DNA of 59,726 bases from Mucilaginibacter sp. (GTDB taxonomy: Bacteria > Bacteroidota > Bacteroidia > Sphingobacteriales > Sphingobacteriaceae), in the NCBI GenBank assembly GCA_031292485.1, contig JARLHA010000077.1, forward strand, positions 1-59,726, written 5' to 3'. Positions within the stretch are counted from its first letter, which is position 1; every line of letters starts with the position of its first letter. The notes under the pieces are model-generated. The model made no database searches and was not told the origin of the DNA. It saw nothing but the letters and a program-made list of their open reading frames with translations. Both the position numbers and the translations under genes were made by a program. Below are positions 26,012-34,589 of this stretch, in pieces.

Positions 26012-27250
26012 ATGAATAAAAACAGCAAGGAAATCAGGTGTTCGTTTTGCGGGGCCGGTAAGCAGGATTCTCTTATGCTGATAGCCGGTCTTGATGCACA
26101 TATCTGCGATAAGTGCGTTAACCAGGCTAATGAGATTCTGGCCGAAGAGCTGAAGGTAAGGAAGGTGAAGTCATCACCATCAGTACCTGCCATGCTAAAA
26201 CCAGCCGAAATAAAAGGTCACCTTGACCAGTATGTGATCGGGCAGGATGATGCGAAAAAGATATTGTCAGTTGCGGTTTACAATCATTACAAACGTTTAA
26301 ACCAGCGCATTGATAAGGATGAGGTGGAGATTGAAAAATCAAACATCATTATGGTGGGCGAAACCGGTACAGGTAAAACCTTACTGGCAAAAACCCTCGC
26401 CAAAATATTAAACGTCCCTTTTTGTATTTGCGACGCTACGGTATTAACCGAAGCCGGCTATGTAGGGGAGGATGTTGAAAGTATATTAACCCGTCTGCTG
26501 CAATCAGCCGACTACGATGTAGCTACTGCCGAACGCGGCATTGTTTACATTGACGAGGTGGATAAAATTGCCCGCAAAAGCGACAATGCATCTATCACCC
26601 GCGATGTATCCGGCGAAGGTGTTCAGCAGGCTTTGCTGAAGATCCTGGAAGGCACACTGGTAAACGTTCCGCCACAGGGTGGACGTAAGCACCCGGATCA
26701 GAAAATGATCACCGTAAATACCAACAACATTCTGTTTATCTGCGGTGGCGCTTTTGACGGTATCGACAGGAAGATCGCTAACCGTTTACGTACGCAAACG
26801 GTAGGTTACCGGATGAAGCGCGATGATGGCGAAGTTGATTTGAAGAACCTGTACAAATACATTACCCCGCAGGATTTAAAGTCATTCGGCCTGATCCCCG
26901 AATTGATAGGCCGTTTGCCGATATTAACTTACCTGAACCCATTGGACAGGGAAGCATTACACAATATCTTAACCGAGCCAAAAAACTCCTTATTAAAACA
27001 ATACAAAAAATTGTTTGAATATGAAGGCGTAAAGCTGGAGTTTGAGGATGAAGTGCTTGATTTTATCGTGGATAAAGCGGTTGAATTTAAATTGGGCGCA
27101 CGTGGCTTACGCTCGATATGCGAAGCGATCATGATCGATGCCATGTTCGAGTTCCCGTCAAAAAAAGATGTGAAACGCCTGAATGTGACGCTGGACTACG
27201 CCCACGAGAAATTTGACAAATCAGACCTTAAAAAATTAAAGGTGGCTTAA
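26012..27250 (+). CDS. clpX: ATP-dependent Clp protease ATP-binding subunit ClpX
   Basis: A 412-residue AAA+ unfoldase that recognises and feeds substrates to ClpP. It has an N-terminal zinc-binding domain with C10/C13 (CSFCG) and C32/C35 (CDKC). Walker A GETGTGKT is at 116-123, then the pore/box motif AGYVGEDVES, Walker B VYIDEVDKI, sensor 1 NNILFICGG, and a ClpP-docking IGF-like loop region before sensor 2 (GARGLRS). Length and motif order are standard for the family. Confidence 0.98.
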   Translation: MNKNSKEIRCSFCGAGKQDSLMLIAGLDAHICDKCVNQANEILAEELKVRKVKSSPSVPAMLKPAEIKGHLDQYVIGQDDAKKILSVAVYNHYKRLNQRIDKDEVEIEKSNIIMVGETGTGKTLLAKTLAKILNVPFCICDATVLTEAGYVGEDVESILTRLLQSADYDVATAERGIVYIDEVDKIARKSDNASITRDVSGEGVQQALLKILEGTLVNVPPQGGRKHPDQKMITVNTNNILFICGGAFDGIDRKIANRLRTQTVGYRMKRDDGEVDLKNLYKYITPQDLKSFGLIPELIGRLPILTYLNPLDREALHNILTEPKNSLLKQYKKLFEYEGVKLEFEDEVLDFIVDKAVEFKLGARGLRSICEAIMIDAMFEFPSKKDVKRLNVTLDYAHEKFDKSDLKKLKVA

Positions 27251-27364
27251 TAAAGAAGATATATTAAGTTTTTAAATTTGAAATAATGACGAGCCCTGGT
27301 GAATGCCGGGGTTTGTTGTATAAGGATATCCCCCAACGCACTAAAGGGCAAATTAAAAAGTGTT

Positions 27365-28219
27365 ATGAATGAACAATTAGATATAAAAAAAGACGAACAG
27401 CCCGGAAAAAGGGCAAAAGAAGTATCCTCCGCGATAACCCCGGGGTTAAAGACAAAAGAATCAATAGTTACCAACTGGCTGCCGCGTTATACCGGCCGCA
27501 CACTGGCTGAATTTGGTAATTATATTATCCTTACCAATTTTTCGAAATACATTACCTTGTTTTCCCAGTGGAACGACAATGCGCCGATCTTAGGTTTGGA
27601 TAAACCGATGCAAAGCGTTACCGCAAACGGCATCACCATCATCAATTTCGGGATGGGGAGTTCTGTAGCAGCAACCATTATGGACCTGCTTACCGCCATT
27701 CACCCCAAAGCAGTTGTATTTTTAGGCAAATGCGGCGGCCTTAAAAAGAAAAACAAGGTAGGCGACCTGATACTGCCAATAGCTGCCATCAGGGGAGAAG
27801 GTACCTCGAACGATTACCTGCCTCCTGAGGTGCCTGCCTTACCGGCGTTTGCCCTGCAGAAAGCCATTTCGACCACTATACGCGACTTTGGCCGCGATTA
27901 CTGGACCGGAACCTGTTATACCACCAACCGCCGCGTTTGGGAGCATGACAAAGAGTTTAAACGCTACCTTAAAAAATTAAGGGCGATGGCTGTTGATATG
28001 GAAACGGCGACCATTTTTACCACTGGTTTTGCCAACAAGATCCCGACCGGCGCTTTATTGCTGGTATCAGACCAGCCGATGATCCCGGAAGGGGTAAAAA
28101 CCGCCGAAAGCGACTCCGCCGTTACCGACCAGTATGTGGAAACCCACCTGAGGATCGGTATTGAATCGTTGAAGCAACTAATCAACAATGGCCTAACGGT
28201 GAAGCATTTGATTTTTTAG
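27365..28219 (+). CDS. amn: AMP nucleosidase, Bacteroidota type
   Basis: 284 residues from the ATG for MNEQLDIKKDEQ; a frame-extending start at 27299 lies in the gap after clpX and adds an unlikely Cys-rich leader. It belongs to the nucleoside phosphorylase superfamily: NFGMGSSVAATIMDLLTAIH (phosphate/ribose loop), FLGKCGGLKKKNKVGDLILP, and the base-specificity loop AVDMETATIFTTGF with conserved ME. It hydrolyses AMP to adenine and ribose 5-phosphate in purine balance. It follows clpX at 114 bp; a TAAATTTG box at 27273-27280 suggests its own promoter. Confidence 0.9.
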   Translation: MNEQLDIKKDEQPGKRAKEVSSAITPGLKTKESIVTNWLPRYTGRTLAEFGNYIILTNFSKYITLFSQWNDNAPILGLDKPMQSVTANGITIINFGMGSSVAATIMDLLTAIHPKAVVFLGKCGGLKKKNKVGDLILPIAAIRGEGTSNDYLPPEVPALPAFALQKAISTTIRDFGRDYWTGTCYTTNRRVWEHDKEFKRYLKKLRAMAVDMETATIFTTGFANKIPTGALLLVSDQPMIPEGVKTAESDSAVTDQYVETHLRIGIESLKQLINNGLTVKHLIF

Positions 28220-28326
28220 GTTGACCCGATAGCTATCGGGTGGGTTGGCCTGGCGAGTGACTGAAAACTATTCTTATCATAATCCTCAAAAACATAATCA
28301 ACTTAATCAACCACTCACTTAATCAA
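28220..28326. repeat. Repeat block with ACCCGATAGCTATCGGGT palindrome
   Basis: A perfect 18-bp palindrome (about 28231-28248) interrupts forward GGTTGA...GGGTTGG words. Reverse words ATAATCAACTTAATCAACC follow at 28287-28326. It lies in the gap between amn and the CBS gene. Confidence 0.75.
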
Positions 28327-28357
28327 CTCTCTTTACAGATATATCATTTAAGAAAGC

Positions 28358-28365
28358 TAATTTTG
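28358..28365 (+). promoter_or_regulatory. TAATTTTG -7 box 4 nt before the CBS start codon
   Basis: An exact TAnnTTTG match ends at 28365, while the ATG begins at 28370. If used, the mRNA would be essentially leaderless. Confidence 0.4.
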
Positions 28366-28369
28366 CCCT

Positions 28370-29728
28370 ATGTGGTACAACAATATATTGGAAACCGTTG
28401 GCAATACGCCATTGGTGAAGTTAAACAGGGTCGCAAAAGACATTCCGGCAACCGTTTTGGCAAAGATTGAGACCACCAACCCCGGCAACTCGATTAAGGA
28501 CCGCATGGCGATTAAAATGATCGAAGATGCTGAAAAAAGCGGTAAGTTGAAACCCGGCGGCACCATCATCGAGGGTACTTCCGGCAATACGGGTATGGGC
28601 CTGGCCATTGCAGCCGTAATCAAAGGCTACAAATGTATTTTTACCAGTACTGACAAACAATCCAAAGAGAAATTTGACGCCCTGCGCGCCTTTGGAGCCG
28701 AGGTAATTGTTTGCCCCACCAATGTGGACCCGGAAGACCCGCGTTCTTATTACTCCGTGTCCTCCCGCCTGGAACGCGAAGTGCCTAATTCATGGAAGCC
28801 GAACCAGTATGATAATTTATCCAACTCACAGGCGCATTATGAGCAAACCGGGCCTGAAATTTGGGAACAAACCGAAGGAAAAATCACCCACCTCATCGCC
28901 GGAGTGGGCACAGGTGGAACGATATCAGGCATCGCAAGGTATTTAAAAGAGAAAAATCCTGCGATACAGGTTTTAGGTATTGATACCTATGGCTCGGTAT
29001 TTAAAAAATATAAAGAGACTGGCATCCTGGATAAAAATGAGATCTATCCATACATTACCGAAGGGATAGGCGAGGATTTTTTGCCGCAGAACGTTGACTT
29101 TAACCTGATAGACCATTTTGAAAAAGTAACTGATAAGGATGCAGCGTTAATGACCCGCGAAATTGCCCGCAAAGAAGGCATTTTTGCAGGAAACTCCACT
29201 GGCTCCGCAGTTGCCGGGCTTTTGCAAATGAAGGATAAGTTTGAGGCAGGCGATGTGGTGGTAATTATTTTCCCTGACCATGGTTCCCGCTATATGGGCA
29301 AAATGTATAGTGACGACTGGCTGCGCGACAATGGATTTTTAAAGGACGAAAAATTAACCGCGCGCGACATCATCCACCGGAAGGACAGCCAGCCCATTGT
29401 CACCATTGATTGCGAGCAAACTATCCTGGAGGCGATCAATACCATCAAGTCCCTCAATATTTCGCAGATCCCGGTTACGCAAAAGGGTATGGTGATCGGT
29501 AAAATTACTGAAAGCGATATTTTAACTTCGCTGATCGAAAACCCGTCCATCAAATCGCAGCCGGTTAAAAAAATAGCTACCGCGCCATTTCCCTTTGTGG
29601 ACCTGAATACCTCTATCGACAAAATTTCCGCCATGATCAATAAGGATAACATTGCCGTATTGGTGGAAGATAACGGGCAGATAGAAATTATTACGCAGTA
29701 CGATATTATTAATGCGATCTCGGCTTAA
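28370..29728 (+). CDS. Cystathionine beta-synthase (PLP enzyme with CBS pair)
   Basis: A 452-residue fold-type II PLP enzyme. TVGNTPLVKLNR opens the domain, and the PLP Schiff-base lysine is K43 in NPGNSIKDRMA. EGTSGNTGMGLA binds the substrate carboxylate, and GVGTGGTISGIARYLK holds the PLP phosphate. After about residue 340 come two CBS modules (IVTIDCEQTILEAINTIKSL... and FPFVDLNTSIDKISAM...), the regulatory tail typical of cystathionine beta-synthase and absent from plain cysteine synthases. The reaction is probably serine (or O-acetylserine) plus homocysteine or sulfide; the choice cannot be fixed from sequence. It is followed by a perfect bidirectional terminator. Confidence 0.92.
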   Translation: MWYNNILETVGNTPLVKLNRVAKDIPATVLAKIETTNPGNSIKDRMAIKMIEDAEKSGKLKPGGTIIEGTSGNTGMGLAIAAVIKGYKCIFTSTDKQSKEKFDALRAFGAEVIVCPTNVDPEDPRSYYSVSSRLEREVPNSWKPNQYDNLSNSQAHYEQTGPEIWEQTEGKITHLIAGVGTGGTISGIARYLKEKNPAIQVLGIDTYGSVFKKYKETGILDKNEIYPYITEGIGEDFLPQNVDFNLIDHFEKVTDKDAALMTREIARKEGIFAGNSTGSAVAGLLQMKDKFEAGDVVVIIFPDHGSRYMGKMYSDDWLRDNGFLKDEKLTARDIIHRKDSQPIVTIDCEQTILEAINTIKSLNISQIPVTQKGMVIGKITESDILTSLIENPSIKSQPVKKIATAPFPFVDLNTSIDKISAMINKDNIAVLVEDNGQIEIITQYDIINAISA

Positions 29729-29734
29729 ACGCAT

Positions 29735-29768
29735 AAGACTCCCGAAGTTTCAAAACTTCGGGAGTCTT
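29735..29768. terminator. Perfect 16-bp hairpin, bidirectional terminator
   Basis: AAGACTCCCGAAGTTT and its exact complement AAACTTCGGGAGTCTT are separated by CA. Convergent genes lie on both sides and T-rich tracts flank it. A close relative is at 30558-30590. Confidence 0.85.
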
Positions 29769-29779
29769 TAATTTGCTGG

Positions 29780-30493
29780 TTATTCAATAAAACGTTCTAT
29801 AAATCTCACCAGCACTTTATCGTTGTCACGCCATTTTACCCATCCTGATAACTTTCCGTCATCGGTGATTCTCAACCAATTTCCTTTGACTGAATCAATA
29901 TGTGTCTGAATCCGAAATTGTGGATTTATCTGTTTGCCATCCGGCACATCAAAAACGGGCAATCCTTTACCATAATAAGGTCCTATTGGCTCTATGGCTG
30001 CGACGCGTTTCAGATAATGCTCCCATGTTTCAAAGCCATTAATTGAATCTTCTTTTGGGATTTTAATGATTGCAATTGTCTTATCTTTTTCTGATATAAT
30101 GACTTTAAATTCATCCTTATAGTATTTTAATACTCTGAATACCAACCTGAATTCAAGTGGGCCTAGTCCTGAATTAATCAAAGATTTGCCTTCCTCATCA
30201 CTACTGCCTTCACAACTTTGATACGGGTTAAATAAATTTTTCGTATTGGCAGTACTAATTTCGAAGCTACCCTTTCTCTTTCCTTCCATTATCCTTTTAA
30301 TTTTAATAGTGTCAAAAGCTGCCCTATTATTTTGAGAATTATAAATTGGAAGGTCCTGCGTTTTGTTAATAAACAATAATCCTATTCCAACAGGATCGGA
30401 TTCCGGAGCCATTGTTAAATTCTGGGCATGAGATAGTTGACTGTATGATGTTAAAAACAACGCAGCAATCAGCAGTGATGATGTTCTTTTCAT
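29780..30493 (-). CDS. Exported protein of unknown function with SH3-like C-terminus
   Basis: 237 residues when started at MKRTSSLLIAALFLTSYSQL, which yields a signal peptide cleaved near SHAQ. Starts upstream (to 30556) overlap the flanking palindrome and are rejected. No family recognised for the main body (IGLLFINKTQDLPIYNSQNN, INSGLGPLEFRLVFRVLKYY, FKVIISEKDKTIAIIKIPKE). The end (GNWLRITDDGKLSGWVKWRD) looks like a bacterial SH3 domain. The gene is framed by two copies of one palindrome (29735-29768 and 30558-30590), so it is a self-contained transcription unit. Less GC-rich than its neighbours, it may be a later acquisition (inference). Confidence 0.8.
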   Translation of the reverse strand: MKRTSSLLIAALFLTSYSQLSHAQNLTMAPESDPVGIGLLFINKTQDLPIYNSQNNRAAFDTIKIKRIMEGKRKGSFEISTANTKNLFNPYQSCEGSSDEEGKSLINSGLGPLEFRLVFRVLKYYKDEFKVIISEKDKTIAIIKIPKEDSINGFETWEHYLKRVAAIEPIGPYYGKGLPVFDVPDGKQINPQFRIQTHIDSVKGNWLRITDDGKLSGWVKWRDNDKVLVRFIERFIE

Positions 30494-30557
30494 ATACATA
30501 TGATGCAGTGCACCGAAAATTTCCATAATTAAATTGCAGAGAAAGAATGTCGACATC

Positions 30558-30590
30558 AGACTTCCGAAGTTTTCAAAACTTCGGAAGTCT
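30558..30590. terminator. Perfect hairpin, related to 29735-29768
   Basis: AGACTTCCGAAGTTTT and AAAACTTCGGAAGTCT pair perfectly (16 bp) around a single C. It lies downstream of the vapC-like gene (minus strand) and is a likely terminator as well as a dispersed repeat. Confidence 0.8.
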
Positions 30591-30619
30591 CTCAGCCAGG
30601 CCCTGAAAAATAGCTAATT

Positions 30620-30985
30620 TTATTTGATTGGATTTATACAATTCAGATCAGCGATTTTTTCAAAATCCTTCAGGTTACGCGTGCAGAGCGACAAACCATG
30701 CACCACCGCCGTTGCCGCTATGATACTATCGCCTAAAGTTAATCTGTGTTTTTTGCGTATTTTAATGGCTGCATCGAAAACTTCACGGGAAGGGATAATC
30801 AATGTCACTAAATCAAAAATCTTTCTGAAATAGCTTTCCTGATCGGAAGTTATTTTGTGAAAGCCTAACACCTCAACTTTCGACACTTCCGAAACAAAAA
30901 TCATGTCATTCAAGATAAGGCTGCGCAGATATTCATATTGCGTTGAATAGGAATATATAATGATGTTACTGTCTACCAGGGTCAT
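30620..30985 (-). CDS. PIN-domain toxin, VapC-like
   Basis: A 121-residue PIN-domain ribonuclease. The acidic metal-binding residues are in place: D5 (MTLVDSNIII), E38 (SKVEVLG), D86 (LTLGDSIIAATA) and N104/D107 in CTRNLKDF. In VapC-type toxin-antitoxin systems the toxin cleaves tRNA or rRNA when the antitoxin is lost. The partner gene lies immediately upstream, with 3 bp between its stop and this start. The Bacteroidota subgroup is often in chromosomal pairs like this. Confidence 0.9.
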   Translation of the reverse strand: MTLVDSNIIIYSYSTQYEYLRSLILNDMIFVSEVSKVEVLGFHKITSDQESYFRKIFDLVTLIIPSREVFDAAIKIRKKHRLTLGDSIIAATAVVHGLSLCTRNLKDFEKIADLNCINPIK

Positions 30986-30988
30986 AAA

Positions 30989-31225
30989 CTATTCCGAAAA
31001 AGGGAGGTCACGATCTTTCCTCACCTCTCTTTGCCACTCTGCGGCGTCGCCAAAGGAAGATGGACCACTGGCTTTGAAGTTGAGAATGCTTTTTTTTAAT
31101 TCGTCTTTATTGATTTTACTCTGATCAGGTACTTCTTTTTGCTCTACAGTAACATTTAGCTTTTTTGCCAATGCAATGATTTTAGCAATACTGCTTTCGT
31201 TATTGGTTTTTATGATCAGCTCCAT
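30989..31225 (-). CDS. Antitoxin of the PIN-domain toxin (VapB-like role)
   Basis: 78 residues from MELIIKTNNESSIAKIIALA; a start 10 codons upstream (31255) would lie in the promoter. The N-terminal IAKIIALAKKLNVTV part is a short strand-helix segment; the C-terminal half (INKDELKKSILNFKASGPSS, then FGDAAEWQREVRKDRDLPFS) is charged and probably disordered until it wraps around the toxin. No AbrB or ribbon-helix-helix signature was recognised, so the DNA-binding type is open. A promoter box TATATTTG lies just upstream. Confidence 0.8.
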   Translation of the reverse strand: MELIIKTNNESSIAKIIALAKKLNVTVEQKEVPDQSKINKDELKKSILNFKASGPSSFGDAAEWQREVRKDRDLPFSE

Positions 31226-31252
31226 AAAGTCAATCCTATAAAATTGTAAACA

Positions 31253-31260
31253 CAAATATA
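31253..31260 (-). promoter_or_regulatory. -7 box of the toxin-antitoxin pair
   Basis: On the minus strand TATATTTG matches TAnnTTTG exactly; the transcript would start about 20 nt before the antitoxin ATG. It supports the chosen start at 31225. Confidence 0.55.
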
Positions 31261-31347
31261 AACATTTCTGGTATACAGTTGAATAGTTGCACTCTTAACC
31301 TTCGGTCATTTTCAAATCTTCAAATCACTACATTTCCAAATCAAAAA

Positions 31348-32907
31348 TCACTCCAACCTCTTCCTCGCCAGCTCTTTGCTATACCTGTCCGTAAGGCCTT
31401 TTTTGGGATGCACCAAAATAAAAACGGCGGTGCCTTTTTCTCTTGCCAGCGGGTTTTCTACTTCGCCGATCTTTCGGTAACTCTCCAGCGCTGATTTAAA
31501 ACTGTTGATATTGCCGCCGCCCTGGTCGTCTACATAAATAATGTACTGGCCATCCAGGTTATCGGGCGCCCAAAGGGTAAAGCTGCTGTTAAGAGAGATG
31601 ACTTCGGGTAAATTGTATTGTTTATCGTAATGATGCAGGGCGCCGGCTTCGCCGTAGTTGTCGGCGTAGATCTGGGTATGTTTTTGCTGTTCGGGGGTTA
31701 AGGCATTCCAGGCAGAATCTACCTTGGCGGCCATTTCATCCCATCCCAGCATATCGGCATAATCCTGGGTGGTGGCATGTACTTTATGGTCTTCCCAGGT
31801 CACCAAAAATTGCATGGCCGGCATATTTTTCCGGGCGAATTTGAAAAAGGAAAGGGTTTGATCAAGCGAAAAAATTGGCAATAGCATGGGTAGTATTAAC
31901 AGGTTGGGCACAATAAAAATTGCGATAACCACGCCACGAAGCGCCAGTCCGCTTGCTTTTAACCATCTTTCAAAACCAAAGCCGCCTGCAGCAAACAGCA
32001 TAGGGTAAGCGCCAAACAGGTAATAGCTTTTGCCATGCATCACCAGGAAAAAGATAAATATTAATACAAAAGCAATCGCCAGGAACTGGAATTTATGCAG
32101 CCTGAAGGAGAATAGTAAAAATATAAAGCCGGTAAGCCATATGAATAAGGCAATACCATTGTCCAGTAATTCCTGTTTAATATAGTCGGAGGGTTGTATA
32201 TAGTCCAACTGCTCTTTTTGAAGGGTGCTCATGTGGGTAAACACCGGTAAATGGTGTTGAAACTGCCAGATGATATTTGGCAGCCAAATAAGCAAAGCCA
32301 GTAAAGCCGCCCCTAAAATGTGCCGGTTGAACAGCATTTTGCGCTGTTTGCTGATGAGGATGCCAAAAAGCAGCGAAAAGGTAAAAAATGCCATAGAGTA
32401 TTTGGTGAGCATACCAACGCCCACCACCAAACCCAGGAAGTATAGATATTTTATGGACGACGTATTGCAGTACTTGGCCAGTAACCAAACGGACAGCACC
32501 CACCAAAGCTGGTCAAAAACCACGGGCTGGAATAAATAATCACTTGCCGCGAAAGCCGGCGAAAAAATCAGGGCCAGGCAGGCCAGCGCGATGGCAAACC
32601 TTTTACCGCCCAGTTCAACAGTGATCTGCCCGGTGAGCCAGATAATAAGCCCCCCGGCTATGGTTGGGAAGATGCGGGCTGCAAATACCGAATTGCCAAA
32701 TATAGTGATGGTGATCTTTGCCAGCAGGGCAATAAATGGCGGTACTTCTTTATACCCCCAATCCAGGTGATCGGCCAGCACCAAATGTAAAAACTCATCG
32801 CGGTGAAAACCGAAATGAGCAATAGCCAGCAAATTCAAACCAATTTTAATCAATACAAAAATTAAAATAAAACTGGAATAGGTTGACCTCCGGTTCTTAT
32901 AGGGCAT
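31348..32907 (-). CDS. GT39/PMT-like membrane glycosyltransferase
   Basis: A 519-residue integral membrane protein with about ten hydrophobic segments in residues 10-350 and a periplasmic C-terminal domain. The catalytic-type acidic motif FGFHRDEFLHL (D37/E38) in the first extracytoplasmic loop is the hallmark of the PMT_2/ArnT superfamily of dolichol- or polyprenyl-phosphate-sugar transferases. WGYKEVPPFIALLAKI and GNSVFAARIFPTIAG follow as in the family. Acceptor and sugar are unknown. It is monocistronic, preceded by a repeat-filled gap of 374 bp. Confidence 0.88.
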   Translation of the reverse strand: MPYKNRRSTYSSFILIFVLIKIGLNLLAIAHFGFHRDEFLHLVLADHLDWGYKEVPPFIALLAKITITIFGNSVFAARIFPTIAGGLIIWLTGQITVELGGKRFAIALACLALIFSPAFAASDYLFQPVVFDQLWWVLSVWLLAKYCNTSSIKYLYFLGLVVGVGMLTKYSMAFFTFSLLFGILISKQRKMLFNRHILGAALLALLIWLPNIIWQFQHHLPVFTHMSTLQKEQLDYIQPSDYIKQELLDNGIALFIWLTGFIFLLFSFRLHKFQFLAIAFVLIFIFFLVMHGKSYYLFGAYPMLFAAGGFGFERWLKASGLALRGVVIAIFIVPNLLILPMLLPIFSLDQTLSFFKFARKNMPAMQFLVTWEDHKVHATTQDYADMLGWDEMAAKVDSAWNALTPEQQKHTQIYADNYGEAGALHHYDKQYNLPEVISLNSSFTLWAPDNLDGQYIIYVDDQGGGNINSFKSALESYRKIGEVENPLAREKGTAVFILVHPKKGLTDRYSKELARKRLE

Positions 32908-33281
32908 TTATAATCGCGTTTGCGATAAAGATAGATATTTTGAGGTGAAAGGTGAAAGCTGAAAGGCGAAAGCAGGGCCGACGCATTAAAATAATTGGTT
33001 ACCGCCGTGACTTCCAGGCAAATTCATAGGGGACTCCGATGGAGTCTTTGAAATTTGGTGGGAATTTTCTATAAACAGGTGGCCCCTCCGGAGCCATTTA
33101 TTCTTTTGCCTAACAGTTTTAACTCCCCTGGGAGTGTCCTGTTTATAGAAAACCCTAAAATCGGGTGTTTAGGCTCCATCGGAGCCGCCTTTTAATGCGT
33201 CTGCCCTGAAGGTTAAAGGCGAAAAATATAAAAAGGGGCAAAAACCTTTAACCCTTTACCTTTCGCCTTTCACCGTCTCCA
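32908..33281. repeat. Repeat-filled intergenic region
   Basis: GGTGAAAGGTGAAAGC words run forward at 32943-32972. CTTTACC/TTTCGCCTTTCACC words run in reverse at 33205-33280, after a forward GGTTAAAGGCGAAA. Between them lie ACTCCGATGGAGT (about 33033-33045), CTATAAACAGG with its complement CCTGTTTATAG (about 33070-33150), and GGCTCCATCGGAGCC (33171-33185), the familiar gene-spacer repeats of Bacteroidota. No gene. Confidence 0.75.
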
Positions 33282-34589
33282 TCAAATCCTTTTAATATTC
33301 GCACCCAGTGCTATCAGGCGTTTGTCGATATGCTGATAGCCGCGTTCTATTTGTTCGATGTTGTATATGGTTGATTTGCCTTTGGCAGATAGGGCTGCAA
33401 TAAGCAGGGCTACACCTGCACGGATGTCAGGCGAGGTCATCGAAATGCCGCGTAACTGTACTTGTTTATCCAATCCGATAACCGTAGCCCGGTGCGGGTC
33501 GCATAAAATGATCTGGGCGCCCATATCCAGTAGTTTATCTACAAAAAACAGGCGGCTTTCAAACATTTTTTGGTGGATAAGCACCGAGCCTTTGGCTTGT
33601 ATGGCTACTACCAGGCAAATGCTCAATAAATCTGGCGTAAAGCCTGGCCAGGGGGCATCCGCAATGGTCATGATGGAACCATCAATAAAAGTATCTATCT
33701 CGTAATGCTTTTGGGCCGGGATAAAAATATCATCACCTCTCAGTTCCATTTGGATCCCCAGTCGTTTAAAAACGTCAGGGATCATGCCCAACTCCTTATA
33801 ATGCACGTCTTTAATGGTAATCTCCGATTCCGTCATAGCAGCCAGGCCGATAAACGAACCAATCTCAATCATATCCGGCAGCAAACGGTGTTCAGTTCCT
33901 CCCAATTCAGCAACCCCTTCAATGCTCAATAAATTTGAACCTATGCCGCTGATCTTTGCGCCCATGCGGTTTAGCATTTTACAAAGTTGCTGTAAATAGG
34001 GTTCGCAGGCAGCATTATAAATGGTGGTAATCCCTTTTGCCAAAACAGCAGCCATCACAATGTTGGCGGTACCGGTAACAGATGCTTCGTCCAATAAAAT
34101 ATAGGTGCCTTTCAGGTTGGAGGCATCAACATTAAAAAATCCGTTTGACGGGTCGTAGTTAAACTGTGCGCCCAATTTTTCAAAGCCCAAAAAGTGGGTA
34201 TCCAGCCTGCGGCGGCCAATTTTATCACCACCGGGTTTGGGGATGGCGGCCTTGCCAAAACGTGCAAGCAATGGCCCAACGATCATAATAGATCCCCTAA
34301 GCCCGCCTCCTTTCTCCTTAAAGGCATCTGACTTAAAAAAGTCAAGGTCGATGTTTTTCGATTCAAAACTATAGGTGTCAGGCGCAAGCTTTTCTACTTT
34401 TACCCCCATATCACCCAATAACTCTATCAGTTTATTTACGTCCTTAATGTCAGGAATATTGCTGATGGTGATTTTTTCGCTGGTTAATAAAACTGCCGAA
34501 AGTACCTGTAAAGCTTCGTTTTTTGCACCCTGCGGAACGATCTCGCCTTTCAGCGGTGTGCCGCCGATGATTTCAAATGCGTTGGTCAT
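33282..34589 (-). CDS. murA: UDP-N-acetylglucosamine 1-carboxyvinyltransferase, Cys-to-Asp variant
   Basis: 435 residues from the ATG for MTNAFEIIGGTPLKGEI, the first committed step of peptidoglycan synthesis (PEP plus UDP-GlcNAc). An ATG six codons upstream encodes MNHELN, which is only the translation of a TTCATGGTTCATG repeat, so the inner start is preferred. Motifs: PQGAKNEALQVLSAVLL with the substrate Lys/Asn pair, GPLLARFGKAAIPKPGGDKI, and DPSNG. In the loop PGGDKIGRRRLDTH, residue 122 is Asp where E. coli MurA has the PEP- and fosfomycin-binding Cys115. Asp at this place in Mycobacterium and Chlamydia gives intrinsic fosfomycin resistance. It is followed upstream by DUF4290, a conserved Bacteroidota neighbour. 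Confidence 0.95.
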   Translation of the reverse strand: MTNAFEIIGGTPLKGEIVPQGAKNEALQVLSAVLLTSEKITISNIPDIKDVNKLIELLGDMGVKVEKLAPDTYSFESKNIDLDFFKSDAFKEKGGGLRGSIMIVGPLLARFGKAAIPKPGGDKIGRRRLDTHFLGFEKLGAQFNYDPSNGFFNVDASNLKGTYILLDEASVTGTANIVMAAVLAKGITTIYNAACEPYLQQLCKMLNRMGAKISGIGSNLLSIEGVAELGGTEHRLLPDMIEIGSFIGLAAMTESEITIKDVHYKELGMIPDVFKRLGIQMELRGDDIFIPAQKHYEIDTFIDGSIMTIADAPWPGFTPDLLSICLVVAIQAKGSVLIHQKMFESRLFFVDKLLDMGAQIILCDPHRATVIGLDKQVQLRGISMTSPDIRAGVALLIAALSAKGKSTIYNIEQIERGYQHIDKRLIALGANIKRI

